Assembly: GCA_019116525.1 (NCBI GenBank)
Contig: DXBM01000062.1
Coordinates: 1-47,015 of the forward strand
DNA from: Candidatus Olsenella pullistercoris
GTDB taxonomy: Bacteria; Actinomycetota; Coriobacteriia; Coriobacteriales; Atopobiaceae
Length of the DNA: 47,015 nucleotides
Direction of reading: 5' to 3'
Positions within the stretch are counted from its first letter, which is position 1; each line of letters starts with the position of its first letter. Position numbers and translations under genes: made by a program. A model generated the notes under the pieces. That model saw only the letters and a program-made list of their open reading frames with translations, had not been told where the DNA came from and made no database searches. Below are positions 1 through 6,989 of the stretch, one piece after another.

Positions 1-294
1 GGCGGCGTGCTCATGGGCATGGGCTACGCGCTCACCGAGCGCTTCGACCTCGAGGACTGCGTCCCGCAGGTGAAGTTCGGCACGCTGGGCCTCTTCAGGG
101 CGACGGACATCCCGGACATCCACGCGATCTACGTCGAGAAGGACGAGCTGCTGGACGTGGCGTACGGCGGCAAGGGCATCGGCGAGATCGCCACGATCCC
201 GACGGCGCCCGCGGTGCAGAACGCCTACCGCGCGCTCACCGGCGAGCTGCAGTGCGAGCTGCCGCTCAGGCACTCGTACTACGCGCGCGGGTAG
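1..294 (+). CDS. Molybdenum hydroxylase (xanthine dehydrogenase family) large subunit, C-terminal end, partial
   Basis: The reading frame is open at the window edge and ends in TAG at 292-294, so only about the last 97 residues are present. The motif GGKGIGEIATIPTAPAVQNA is the classic C-terminal signature of the molybdopterin-binding subunit of xanthine dehydrogenase/aldehyde oxidase enzymes; in that family the Glu of GxGE is the active-site general base. These are cytoplasmic enzymes that hydroxylate purines or aldehydes with a molybdenum cofactor. Which substrate this one uses cannot be judged from the tail. The gene is a normal GC-rich chromosomal gene and marks the left border of the accessory region. 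A strong hairpin terminator follows at 379-416. Confidence 0.85.
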   Translation, partial: GGVLMGMGYALTERFDLEDCVPQVKFGTLGLFRATDIPDIHAIYVEKDELLDVAYGGKGIGEIATIPTAPAVQNAYRALTGELQCELPLRHSYYARG

Positions 295-306
295 GGCCCG
301 CGGCTC

Positions 307-330
307 GGGCGTCCCCGCGCGGGGCGCCCA
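307..330. terminator. GC-rich hairpin just downstream of the hydroxylase gene
   Basis: GGGCGTCCCCGC pairs with GCGGGGCGCCC with one mismatch or bulge. It lies 12 bases after the hydroxylase stop codon and has no T-run. It may assist termination together with the next hairpin, or simply protect the mRNA 3' end. Confidence 0.4.
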
Positions 331-378
331 CCTGACACACCCCTGATCGTCCCGCTCCTGACGATCACCCCTTGCTTG

Positions 379-419
379 GGGCCCGCCGGCTTGCCATGCC
401 CGGCGGGCCCTTTGCGTTT
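379..419. terminator. Bidirectional terminator between convergent genes
   Basis: An 11-bp perfect stem (GGGCCCGCCGG at 379-389, CCGGCGGGCCC at 400-410) with a 10-base loop is followed on the + strand by a T-rich tail (TTTGCGTTT). It sits between the + strand hydroxylase gene and the - strand PIN gene that ends at 430, so it probably serves both. Confidence 0.75.
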
Positions 420-429
420 CTCGCCAGCG

Positions 430-903
430 TTATGCTCCGTGGCTGAGCGAGAGCGCTGCAAAGTTGATCGACCTGTCGCTTCGAGCGGCCACCTGCTGGT
501 AAAGCTTGAAGTCCGCGGTGATGACGGGGACGCCTTGTCCGGCAAGCTCCACGTAGGAGGCGTCGGTGAATCCTAGCCACATAAAAGGTTTCTGCTTGAC
601 CACCTTGGTGGCGGGGACGTGCTTCTCGCTGAGCTCGTCTCCGGATCGGATGAGCTCCTTCAGCACCTGATAGCATCGCACTCGCGAGCCTTTGTCCGAG
701 TCTAGGAGATTGGTCGTCTCCGCAAGGCATCCCGGTGTGACTACGATTTCGTCAAAGCCTGCAAGTAGTCTACATAGCAATTCGAATGATTCTGCGCTGT
801 AGGCGGAAAGGCGCCTGTGACGCGCGATTGCCTCGCGATTAGCAAGCCCAACAAGAAGGAGCAGAAAGACGTTGGTGTCGAGCGCGCCCCTATGCCGGCT
901 CAT
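430..903 (-). CDS. PIN-domain ribonuclease, probable toxin
   Basis: 157 residues starting at the ATG at 901-903. The PIN acidic residues are all visible: Asp9 (LDTNVF), Glu62 (CLAETTN), Asp114 (GFTDAS) and Asp131 (ITADFKL). PIN proteins are metal-dependent RNases, usually the toxin of a VapBC-like pair, cleaving tRNA or mRNA when the antitoxin is lost. The gene begins 14 bases inside the end of the upstream small gene, so the two are translationally coupled. The partner does not look like a standard DNA-binding VapB antitoxin, so this may instead be a PIN nuclease with an unconventional inhibitor. An in-frame upstream extension to 1038 has an unnatural composition and lies wholly in the partner gene, so I reject it. 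Confidence 0.75.
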   Translation of the reverse strand: MSRHRGALDTNVFLLLLVGLANREAIARHRRLSAYSAESFELLCRLLAGFDEIVVTPGCLAETTNLLDSDKGSRVRCYQVLKELIRSGDELSEKHVPATKVVKQKPFMWLGFTDASYVELAGQGVPVITADFKLYQQVAARSDRSINFAALSLSHGA

Positions 904-1171
904 GGTAGGGTTCCATCCTCTTGAGCTCGAGCGTGGCCCCGTCGAGGATGAGCGTTTTGTACGTGCGCAACGATCTTGGGCTTGCGGCGAGCCCTGCGAG
1001 GGCCGTGGTCGGCAAGTCGCTTCCGAGGACGTAGCCAACGACGACGTGCCAGCTGGCTTCGTCCTCGCTCAGCTCGATACCCTCGAGGGCCGCATACTTG
1101 GCCTCAGGGATGAGCTCAACAAGGATTTCAACTGCTCTCTTTGCCGCGGCCTGAGCTGACGAGATGTCCAT
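890..1171 (-). CDS. Small protein coupled to the PIN nuclease, possible antitoxin
   Basis: 93 residues from the ATG at 1169-1171, which has AAAGGA a few bases upstream. A TTG five codons earlier (1184-1186) behind GGAG is a less likely alternative. The sequence is an N-terminal amphipathic helix followed by a Trp-His-Val-Val-Val-Gly-Tyr strand and an RTYKTLILD strand, with no visible helix-turn-helix. I do not recognise the family. Its 14-base overlap with the PIN gene makes an antitoxin or immunity role the simplest inference. Expression before the nuclease in the operon fits the usual antitoxin-first order. Confidence 0.55.
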   Translation of the reverse strand: MDISSAQAAAKRAVEILVELIPEAKYAALEGIELSEDEASWHVVVGYVLGSDLPTTALAGLAASPRSLRTYKTLILDGATLELKRMEPYHEPA

Positions 1172-1483
1172 GATGAGTCCTTTCAACTCGTCTCCTCTCT
1201 CGTTGATTGTATCGGTGTGGCTAGGGCGCTGACCGCTCGTTTTGCATCCTCTCGAGCATCTGCGCTCGCACCTCCTCCTTGTCCCTCGTGGTTCGGAGAC
1301 CCCAGCACGGAAGCCATCTGTCTTGTCTTGCAGGTATCTTCCACGAATCTGCGTTCCCAGCTCGGGAGGGTCGAACCTCCTGGCGGCCCCGGCCGAATGT
1401 CGGTGAGCGGGGCGATACGCTCGCCGGGCGGAAGGCCGGTACGGAAACGAACTGAATTGAAAAACTCTTGATGGAATGTGGCG
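1172..1483. other. Gene-free stretch with a dispersed repeat copy
   Basis: No convincing coding region. Part of it (about 1323-1371) is one copy of a roughly 50-bp sequence found again at 35619-35668, sharing an exact 16-bp core (TTCCACGAATCTGCGT). The rest holds no feature I can name. Confidence 0.4.
1323..1371 (+). repeat. Dispersed intergenic repeat, copy 1
   Basis: Shares CTTGTCTT, then after a 9-base interval the exact 16-mer TTCCACGAATCTGCGT, then an imperfect CAGCT-GG-GGG tail with copy 2 at 35619-35668. Both copies are intergenic. It may belong to a genome-wide repeat family; only two copies are visible here. Confidence 0.5.
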
Positions 1484-1885
1484 TTACGATTGGCATGTCG
1501 TCGCGCGCCCGGCCTTGATTGAGCGCCTCAGAAGCGATTCCGTCACCCCCATTGCCCGCACCACCGCGTGCACGGCAGGCCCCGCCACGAAGAGCTGCCA
1601 GAGCAGCGCCATGGGGAAGTTGAGCGCGACGGTCTGGAGCCACGTGGCCACGAGCTCGCCCGCGAGCGGCCGCTTGAAGGCGAGCGTCGCGACCCTGCCG
1701 CCGACGAGCGACTCGAGCGCGATGACGGCGGCCATGAGCGGCACGATGTCGGCGAGCGGCGCGACGAAGAGCTCGGTCCTGAGGCCGCCTGCGAGGAGCG
1801 CCTGGTTGTAGAGCTCCATGCCGTAGACCATGGCAAAGGCCATGAGGATCGAGAAGACAACGCGTTGGGTGCGGGTTCTGGGCAT
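1484..1885 (-). CDS. DUF2798-like small membrane protein
   Basis: 133 residues from the ATG at 1883-1885. The N-terminus (RTQRVVFSILMAFAMVYGME) matches the pattern of DUF2798 proteins, small predicted integral membrane proteins of unknown function with an Arg-rich start and a MVYGM-type first helix. About four hydrophobic segments can be seen. It stands alone, convergent with nothing obvious. Another minus-strand frame across 1221-1940 is open but compositionally implausible. The family assignment is from memory of the motif and is moderate. Confidence 0.65.
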   Translation of the reverse strand: MPRTRTQRVVFSILMAFAMVYGMELYNQALLAGGLRTELFVAPLADIVPLMAAVIALESLVGGRVATLAFKRPLAGELVATWLQTVALNFPMALLWQLFVAGPAVHAVVRAMGVTESLLRRSIKAGRATTCQS

Positions 1886-2405
1886 GGCTTTCCCCTCTGC
1901 CCAGCCCTCTTGGGTGCGTTGTCGCGCCGCGGAAAGGCAACTGGACTTATGCCTTCCGCAGCGCGTTGCAGCGTCCCATGGTAGCGCGCCGGGTGGGGTG
2001 CGGCGTCAAATCTTCACAGGGGGAGAGGGGTGGCCAGGGTTCGCTCTGCGCCGCCAAGAAAGTCATGAGTTCATCGACGAGCATGGGCGTCGTCTGCCCT
2101 TCGAGCTCTGGAGTCCGGACCAAGAGCGCCGCGTGTGCGAGCTGTCGACGAGGTATGGGTCACGGCTGAAGGGCCTCATTCTCAGCCCGGACGACCGAGG
2201 AATGCGGCTTGTTGTCGGGTGTGCTCCGGATAGACTCAGCATCCAGTGATCAATCCGAGGCGCGTTGGTTATCTCCGCAGGGAACTCCTGGGCGAGCAGC
2301 GTGTAGATCATGTCGAGGTCTATCTGTAGCTGTCTGGCGCGACCATCAGTTTACGTCTTCATGGCGGGTACGTATCTGCCCGGGCAAGCATAGAGGGCGC
2401 TTGCT
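1886..2405. other. Gene-free stretch with possible hsdR relic
   Basis: No intact gene. On the minus strand around 2270-2340 the translation reads LQIDLDMIYTLLAQEF, which resembles the HsdR C-terminal segment encoded near 11850-11900 (VEINIDYILMLVEQ); the DNA also looks related there. This may be the scar of a lost Type I R subunit. The remainder shows no supportable feature. Confidence 0.3.
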
Positions 2406-2454
2406 GGCAAAGATTATTCTAGATAGAATAATTCTGTATAGAATAATCTTTGCC
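2401..2454 (+). promoter_or_regulatory. Promoter overlapped by a perfect 15-bp inverted repeat (operator)
   Basis: GGCAAAGATTATTCT (2406-2420) is repeated in exact inverse at 2440-2454, separated by 19 bases. The centre contains further AGAATA/TATTCT boxes, so the site holds several copies of one half-site. TTGCTG (2401-2406) and TAGAAT (2424-2429) are 17 bases apart and could be the -35 and -10. The stretch is strikingly AT-rich in a GC-rich context. It ends 14 bases before the ATPase start codon, which points to repression or autoregulation of that gene; an mRNA hairpin masking the start region is the alternative. Confidence 0.6.
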
Positions 2455-2468
2455 GAGAGGAGTCAGCC

Positions 2469-3872
2469 ATGCGCATCTTCGTCGATCGCGAGGCAGAGCT
2501 TCAGGCCCTTGAGCGCGAGTACGCACGCGAGGGGTCCTCCTTCGTCGTTGTCTACGGTCGTCGCCGGGTTGGTAAGACCGAGCTCATCTCCCGGTTCATT
2601 CGTAACAGACGTTCTCTCTATTACCTGGCGACGGAGGAGCCCGAGCTCCAGAACCTCGAGAGCTTCCAGTCCGTGGCGGCCGACTTCCTCCAGAGCGACC
2701 TGCTCCGGGCCGCGCGCCTCTCGCGCTGGGAGGAAGTCTTCCGTGAGATCGCCCGAACGTGCGGCCCCACGGATGAGCGTGCCGTCATCGTCATCGACGA
2801 GTTTCAGTACCTCGGCAGGGCAAACCCTGCCTATCCGTCGATCTTCCAGCGCATCTGGGACACGATGCTCAAAGACGCCAACGTCATGCTCGTTCTCTGC
2901 GGCTCGCTCATCTCGCTGATGCGCGACCAGGTTCTCTCGGAAGAGAGCCCGCTCTACGGTCGCCGCACGGCGCAGATCAGAATGGGTCAGATCCCCTTCT
3001 CGCACTACCAGGAGTTCCTTCCGGGACGCTCAACGCGAGAGCTGGTGGAACGCTACGCCGTGACCGGAGGCGTTCCCAAGTACATCGAGCTCTTCAATGA
3101 CGAGAAGGACGTCTACTCCGCAATCTCCGCCAACGTCTTGGACCGCAGCGGCTTTCTCTACGACGAGCCAAACTTCCTGCTCCAGCGCGAGGTGCCTGAT
3201 GTGGGAACCTACTTTGCCCTCATCCGTGCGGTTGCAGGGGGAGCGCATCGTCCGAGTGAGATTTCGCGCTCATTTGGGGTCAGGCAGACGAGCTTGGGCA
3301 AGTACCTCAAGACCCTTATCGACTTGGACGTGCTCGAGCGCCAGGTGCCCGTCACGGAGAGCAACCCCGACAAGAGCAAGAAGAGCCTCTATCGGATAAA
3401 GGATAACTTCCTCCAGTTCTGGTTCCGGTTCGTGCTGCCCAACCTGAGCTATCTGGAGACGGGCCGCACGGCTGCCGTCGAGAAGCGCATCCGAGAGCAC
3501 TTCATCGACGGGCATGTGGCATACGTGTACGAGGATGTCTGTCGCGAGCGCCTGTGGGATCTGGAGGACTCCGGAGAGCTTGGGTTCGTGCCGGAGCGCG
3601 TCGGCCGCTGGTGGTCGGGGAGTGACGAGATCGACGTTGTCGGCCTGAGCGCGAGCGAGGGTCGTGCCGTCTGGGGCGAGTGCAAGTTCTGGAAGGATCC
3701 CGTCGGCGCGAACGTACTGCGAGCACTTGAGGAGAAGGCGTCGCGTGTCCCGTGGGAGCGGGATGGGCGGACGGACGCTTTTGCACTCTTCAGTGCGAGC
3801 GGCTTTACGGACGAGCTGCGGGAGATAGCTGCGGCGCGAGGCGACGTGGCGCTCGTCGACGACTCGGAGTAG
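2469..3872 (+). CDS. Archaeal-type ATPase with DUF234 C-terminal domain
   Basis: 467 residues. The N-terminal P-loop ATPase has Walker A GRRRVGKT at 30-37 and Walker B VIVIDEFQYL with Asp110-Glu111. A winged-helix-like region follows at about 260-300. The C-terminal DUF234 domain has EIDVVGL then WGECKFW, an (E/D)xxx...ExK arrangement typical of a PD-(D/E)xK nuclease-like fold. The family is common in archaea and anaerobic bacteria; its function is not settled, with proposed roles in DNA transactions or regulation. The gene is alone behind an unusual palindromic promoter. RBS GAGAGGAG precedes the ATG. Confidence 0.8.
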   Translation: MRIFVDREAELQALEREYAREGSSFVVVYGRRRVGKTELISRFIRNRRSLYYLATEEPELQNLESFQSVAADFLQSDLLRAARLSRWEEVFREIARTCGPTDERAVIVIDEFQYLGRANPAYPSIFQRIWDTMLKDANVMLVLCGSLISLMRDQVLSEESPLYGRRTAQIRMGQIPFSHYQEFLPGRSTRELVERYAVTGGVPKYIELFNDEKDVYSAISANVLDRSGFLYDEPNFLLQREVPDVGTYFALIRAVAGGAHRPSEISRSFGVRQTSLGKYLKTLIDLDVLERQVPVTESNPDKSKKSLYRIKDNFLQFWFRFVLPNLSYLETGRTAAVEKRIREHFIDGHVAYVYEDVCRERLWDLEDSGELGFVPERVGRWWSGSDEIDVVGLSASEGRAVWGECKFWKDPVGANVLRALEEKASRVPWERDGRTDAFALFSASGFTDELREIAAARGDVALVDDSE

Positions 3873-3978
3873 GACTCGTTGACATCCGGCACGGCCGTCA
3901 CGGGGCGGAAACACGGGCCATGTACAGTAGGCACTTCAGCAGCCCGCGCCGCCCGCGCCCCACGACGAGAGGTGCCTC

Positions 3979-5412
3979 ATGTTCGAAAGCTTCATGTCCG
4001 CCGTTGCCGCGCTCAACACCAACGTGCTGTGGGGTGTCCCCATGGTCGTGCTGATGCTCGGAACAGGCGTGTTCCTGCTCGTCGTCACCAGGGGCGCCGT
4101 GTTCACGCGCTTCAACGTGGTCATGCGCTACACCACCAAGACGCTCTTCCAGCGCCAGGACCCGTCCGAGGCAGGGGAGGGCACCATCTCGCCCTTCCAG
4201 GCGGTGTGCACCGCGCTCGCGGCTACGCTCGGCACCGGCAACATCGTGGGCGTGGCGCTTGCGGTTGCCACGGGCGGGCCGGGGTCGATCTTCTGGCTTT
4301 GGCTCTCCGCGCTGGCCGGCATGGTGATCAAGTTCTGCGAGGTCACGCTGTCGGTGGCGTACCGCACGCGCAACGAGCGCGGCGAGATCGTGGGCGGCCC
4401 CATGTACTACATCTCCCGCGGCCTGGGGGTCGGCTGGCTCGCGGCGCTGTTCGCCGTCTTCGGCTTCCTCGCGTCGTTCGGCATCGGGGCGAGCGTGCAG
4501 GCAAACTCGCTCGCCGGCAGCGTGAACGCGACCTTCGGGGTGCCGCTTCCCGTCATTGGCATCGTCGTGGCGCTTCTCGCGGGTCTTGTCCTTATCGGCG
4601 GCATCACCCGCATCGCGCAGATCACCGAGAGGCTCGTGCCCCTTGCGGCGGTGTTCTACCTTCTCGGCGCCGCGGCGGTGCTCGTGGTCAACGCTGCGGA
4701 GATCCCGGCGGCGATTGCCCAGATCTTCCGTGACGCCTTCACGGGCACCGCAGCAACGGGTGGTTTTCTGGGCGCCACGGTCATGTACGCCTGCCGCGTG
4801 GGCATGTCGCGCGGCGTGTTCACGCACGAGGCGGGCATGGGCTCGGCGCCCATCGCGCACGCCTCCGCCGACACCGACCACCCCGCCCGCCAGGGCCTGT
4901 GGGGCACGTTCGAGGTGTTCTTCGACAGCATCGTCATGTGCACGGTCACGGGTCTCGTGATCCTCACCTCGGGGCTGTGGCACGCCGACCCCATGATGTC
5001 CGAGGGCGCCATGAGCTCGGCGGCCTTTGGGCAGAGCATTCCCGGCGGACAGTACGTTGTGACGGTGGGCCTCATGCTCTTTGCTTTTGCCACGCTCATC
5101 GCGTGGTACTACTACGGCGAGAAGTGCGTGGAGTACCTGTTCCGGCGTGCGTCGCGCGCGTGCCGTGTGGCGCGTCGCGTCTACCAGGTTGCCTACGTCG
5201 CCATGGTGTTCGCGGGATGCGTGACCAACCTCGACATGGTCTGGGAGTTCGCCGACTGCTTCAACGGCCTCATGGCGATTCCGAACCTCATCGCGCTGAT
5301 TGCGCTCTCGCCCGTGATTCGTCGGCTCGCGGCGGACTTCTTCCGCGACCCCGACCGTCGCCGCCCGCGCGACACGGACTACAGCGGGTGGCTGGTGTTT
5401 AGGGACAAGTAA
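3979..5412 (+). CDS. Sodium:alanine/glycine symporter (AGCS family)
   Basis: 477 residues, standard length for AGCS transporters, with about 10-11 hydrophobic segments. Family signatures include the ALAATLGTGNIVGVALAVATGGPG segment in the first third (only the pattern is quoted), GGPMYYI, and the HEAGMGSAPIAHA motif followed by QGLWGTFEVFFDS. It imports alanine or glycine with Na+ (or H+) across the cytoplasmic membrane. GAGAGGTG lies just before the ATG. It is single, with no operon partner, and looks like a native chromosomal gene separating two accessory segments. Confidence 0.92.
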   Translation: MFESFMSAVAALNTNVLWGVPMVVLMLGTGVFLLVVTRGAVFTRFNVVMRYTTKTLFQRQDPSEAGEGTISPFQAVCTALAATLGTGNIVGVALAVATGGPGSIFWLWLSALAGMVIKFCEVTLSVAYRTRNERGEIVGGPMYYISRGLGVGWLAALFAVFGFLASFGIGASVQANSLAGSVNATFGVPLPVIGIVVALLAGLVLIGGITRIAQITERLVPLAAVFYLLGAAAVLVVNAAEIPAAIAQIFRDAFTGTAATGGFLGATVMYACRVGMSRGVFTHEAGMGSAPIAHASADTDHPARQGLWGTFEVFFDSIVMCTVTGLVILTSGLWHADPMMSEGAMSSAAFGQSIPGGQYVVTVGLMLFAFATLIAWYYYGEKCVEYLFRRASRACRVARRVYQVAYVAMVFAGCVTNLDMVWEFADCFNGLMAIPNLIALIALSPVIRRLAADFFRDPDRRRPRDTDYSGWLVFRDK

Positions 5413-5558
5413 CGTGGGAGAGATCCCTGATGCTGAGCAGTATCGGCTTCTGTCTGTTATACGAAACCCTTCGGCCTTGTTTTGCGTGGATTGGAGCTTG
5501 TCGGTTTTTTTGACGGGCTAGAAACAAATTCTGCGGTTCATTACAATTCATAAATCGA

Positions 5559-5594
5559 ATGAGGGAAGCCCCCGCTTAAGAAGACTTCCCTCAT
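5559..5594. terminator. Hairpin terminator downstream of the small basic gene
   Basis: ATGAGGGAAG (5559-5568) and CTTCCCTCAT (5585-5594) form a perfect 10-bp stem with a 16-base loop. On the minus strand it follows the 36-residue gene that ends at 5630 and is followed by T-rich sequence. It lies about 150 bases after the symporter stop and could also end that transcript. Confidence 0.65.
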
Positions 5595-5629
5595 CCTACC
5601 AAGTGGAGCTTCAGTCGTCAGCTGGAGCT

Positions 5630-5740
5630 CTACTTTTTACGGATGTTCACGCGAATGGTCTTACGGGTTGTTCCCGTCTTGACGACTCGACCGCTACGGG
5701 TAATCCGGTACCGCGGAATCTTGACTGTAACCGTCGCCAT
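5630..5740 (-). CDS. 36-residue highly basic small protein
   Basis: The ATG at 5738-5740 is preceded by GGGAGGAAAAGCG, an excellent ribosome binding site; an in-frame ATG six codons earlier would put that site inside the gene. The product, beginning MATVTVKIPRYRIT, has 12 Lys/Arg and no Asp or Glu, with alternating Val/Ile/Thr that suggests one or two beta strands. A clean hairpin terminator follows it. The gene is divergent from the ATPase-protease pair that starts at 5946. I do not recognise it. Possible roles are a nucleic-acid-binding or antitoxin-like small protein or a peptide substrate or trigger, but none is shown by the sequence. Confidence 0.6.
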   Translation of the reverse strand: MATVTVKIPRYRITRSGRVVKTGTTRKTIRVNIRKK

Positions 5741-5897
5741 CGCTTTTCCTCCCTTCATGAGACTCGGTTCCCATAGATGTGAACAAATCTAATCCTCCTC
5801 ACCACGTATCGGACGGTCTGTTGCCGCGGTCACTTTGTGACCCATCAATAAGGTAACACTATTCCAGATAAAATCAAGAATGCTGTCCCAAATATTA

Positions 5898-5936
5898 GAT
5901 AGCTTGTCCTATAATGATCGCAGGCTATCGAGGAGG
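5898..5936 (+). promoter_or_regulatory. Probable promoter and ribosome binding site of the ATPase-protease pair
   Basis: A perfect -10 (TATAAT, 5910-5915) lies between the arms of a short inverted repeat (GATAGC at 5898-5903, GCTATC at 5923-5928), suggesting an operator. No good -35 is seen. AGGAGG at 5931-5936 is 9 bases before the ATG. Confidence 0.55.
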
Positions 5937-5945
5937 ACATGAAGG

Positions 5946-6989
5946 ATGAAGAAGAGGAACGTAATCAATCTTATTAGATACTATTCGGAGCACAACGATC
6001 CGGCGTTCAGAACTGAGGCTTACGAGATCGCTCGCGAATTTGATGCAGCTGGTGACTATCAGCTTGCAGAATACGTTATGGCGCTCTTGTCGGATACAAA
6101 TACTTTTGTCCCTCAGTCAGAGGGCGATTCACTTGGAACTGACTACCTGCAGAAGCTGCCATACACCAAGACGCCGCTTCCACTCCCAAAGGTTATCGCT
6201 GACGATGTGAAGGGCATCATCAATGCCGTTGGTCATAATGCCGGTGTAAACAAATTCATCTTTCAGGGACCGCCGGGTACGGGAAAGACGGAGACTGCCA
6301 GACAAGTCTCTCGCGTTCTTTGCAGAGAAACTCTTGTAGTTAACTTCAGCTCCGTCATCGACAGCAAGCTTGGACAGACAAGCAAGAACATCGTAGCTCT
6401 CTTCGAAGAGATTAATAGCCTTGCAAATCAATGCGGCTACCTAGTCCTCTTTGACGAAATTGATGCCTTAGCCCTAGATCGCACAGACTCTCGCGATGTT
6501 CGGGAGATGGGACGTGCAACGTCGACTTTTCTTCGAGAGCTCGAGCGACTTGATTCGCAAATAGTTGTGATTGCGACGACAAACCTATTCCGGAGGCTGG
6601 ACAAGGCCATCGTGCGGCGATTCGATGCAACCATTGATTTTGGCCGCTATACAAGGAACGATTTAATTGAGATTGCTGAAAAGATTACAAGCAATCTGCT
6701 TACGCAGTTCAGCTACGCTGGGAAAAACAACCGACTCCTTCGGAAGATTCTGCTTCAGACAGATGAGATACCGATGCCGGGAGACCTTACTAACATGATC
6801 AGGACATCCCTTGCATTTAGCGATCCTGATGATGAATTCAGTTATTTACGACGTCTATACAGGACGATGGTTTCCAATCCAACTGAAGATATCCGGGAGC
6901 TAAAGAGTCAGGGCTATACGGTGCGTGAAATTGAGATTTTAACTGGTATACCAAAGAGCACTGTTTCTAGGGAGATGAAGGAGTCATAA
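5946..6989 (+). CDS. ietA: AAA+ ATPase, IetA-like
   Basis: 347 residues. Walker A GPPGTGKT at 108-115, Walker B LVLFDEID with Asp170-Glu171, sensor-1 Asn213 in IATTN, and paired arginines 224-225 in the arginine-finger position: a complete AAA+ core of the Cdc48/FtsH-like shape. The C-terminal 30 residues (GYTVREIEILTGIPKSTVSR) form a helix-turn-helix-like tail. It overlaps the protease gene by one base (TAATG). In IetAS systems, first described as a plasmid incompatibility/stability locus of Agrobacterium and later shown to be anti-phage, this ATPase partners a subtilisin-like protease. The two genes are clearly more AT-rich than their neighbours, indicating horizontal acquisition. Confidence 0.75.
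   Translation: MKKRNVINLIRYYSEHNDPAFRTEAYEIAREFDAAGDYQLAEYVMALLSDTNTFVPQSEGDSLGTDYLQKLPYTKTPLPLPKVIADDVKGIINAVGHNAGVNKFIFQGPPGTGKTETARQVSRVLCRETLVVNFSSVIDSKLGQTSKNIVALFEEINSLANQCGYLVLFDEIDALALDRTDSRDVREMGRATSTFLRELERLDSQIVVIATTNLFRRLDKAIVRRFDATIDFGRYTRNDLIEIAEKITSNLLTQFSYAGKNNRLLRKILLQTDEIPMPGDLTNMIRTSLAFSDPDDEFSYLRRLYRTMVSNPTEDIRELKSQGYTVREIEILTGIPKSTVSREMKES

Noticed and set aside
1221-1940. Long minus-strand open frame of 239 codons
   Set aside because: Arg/Pro/His/Ala-rich product overlapping the better-supported DUF2798-like gene in another frame; a high-GC shadow.
3898-4983. 361-codon minus-strand frame opposite the symporter
   Set aside because: Composition is typical of the antisense of a GC-rich gene (His/Arg/Glu/Gly), while the + strand shows clear AGCS motifs.
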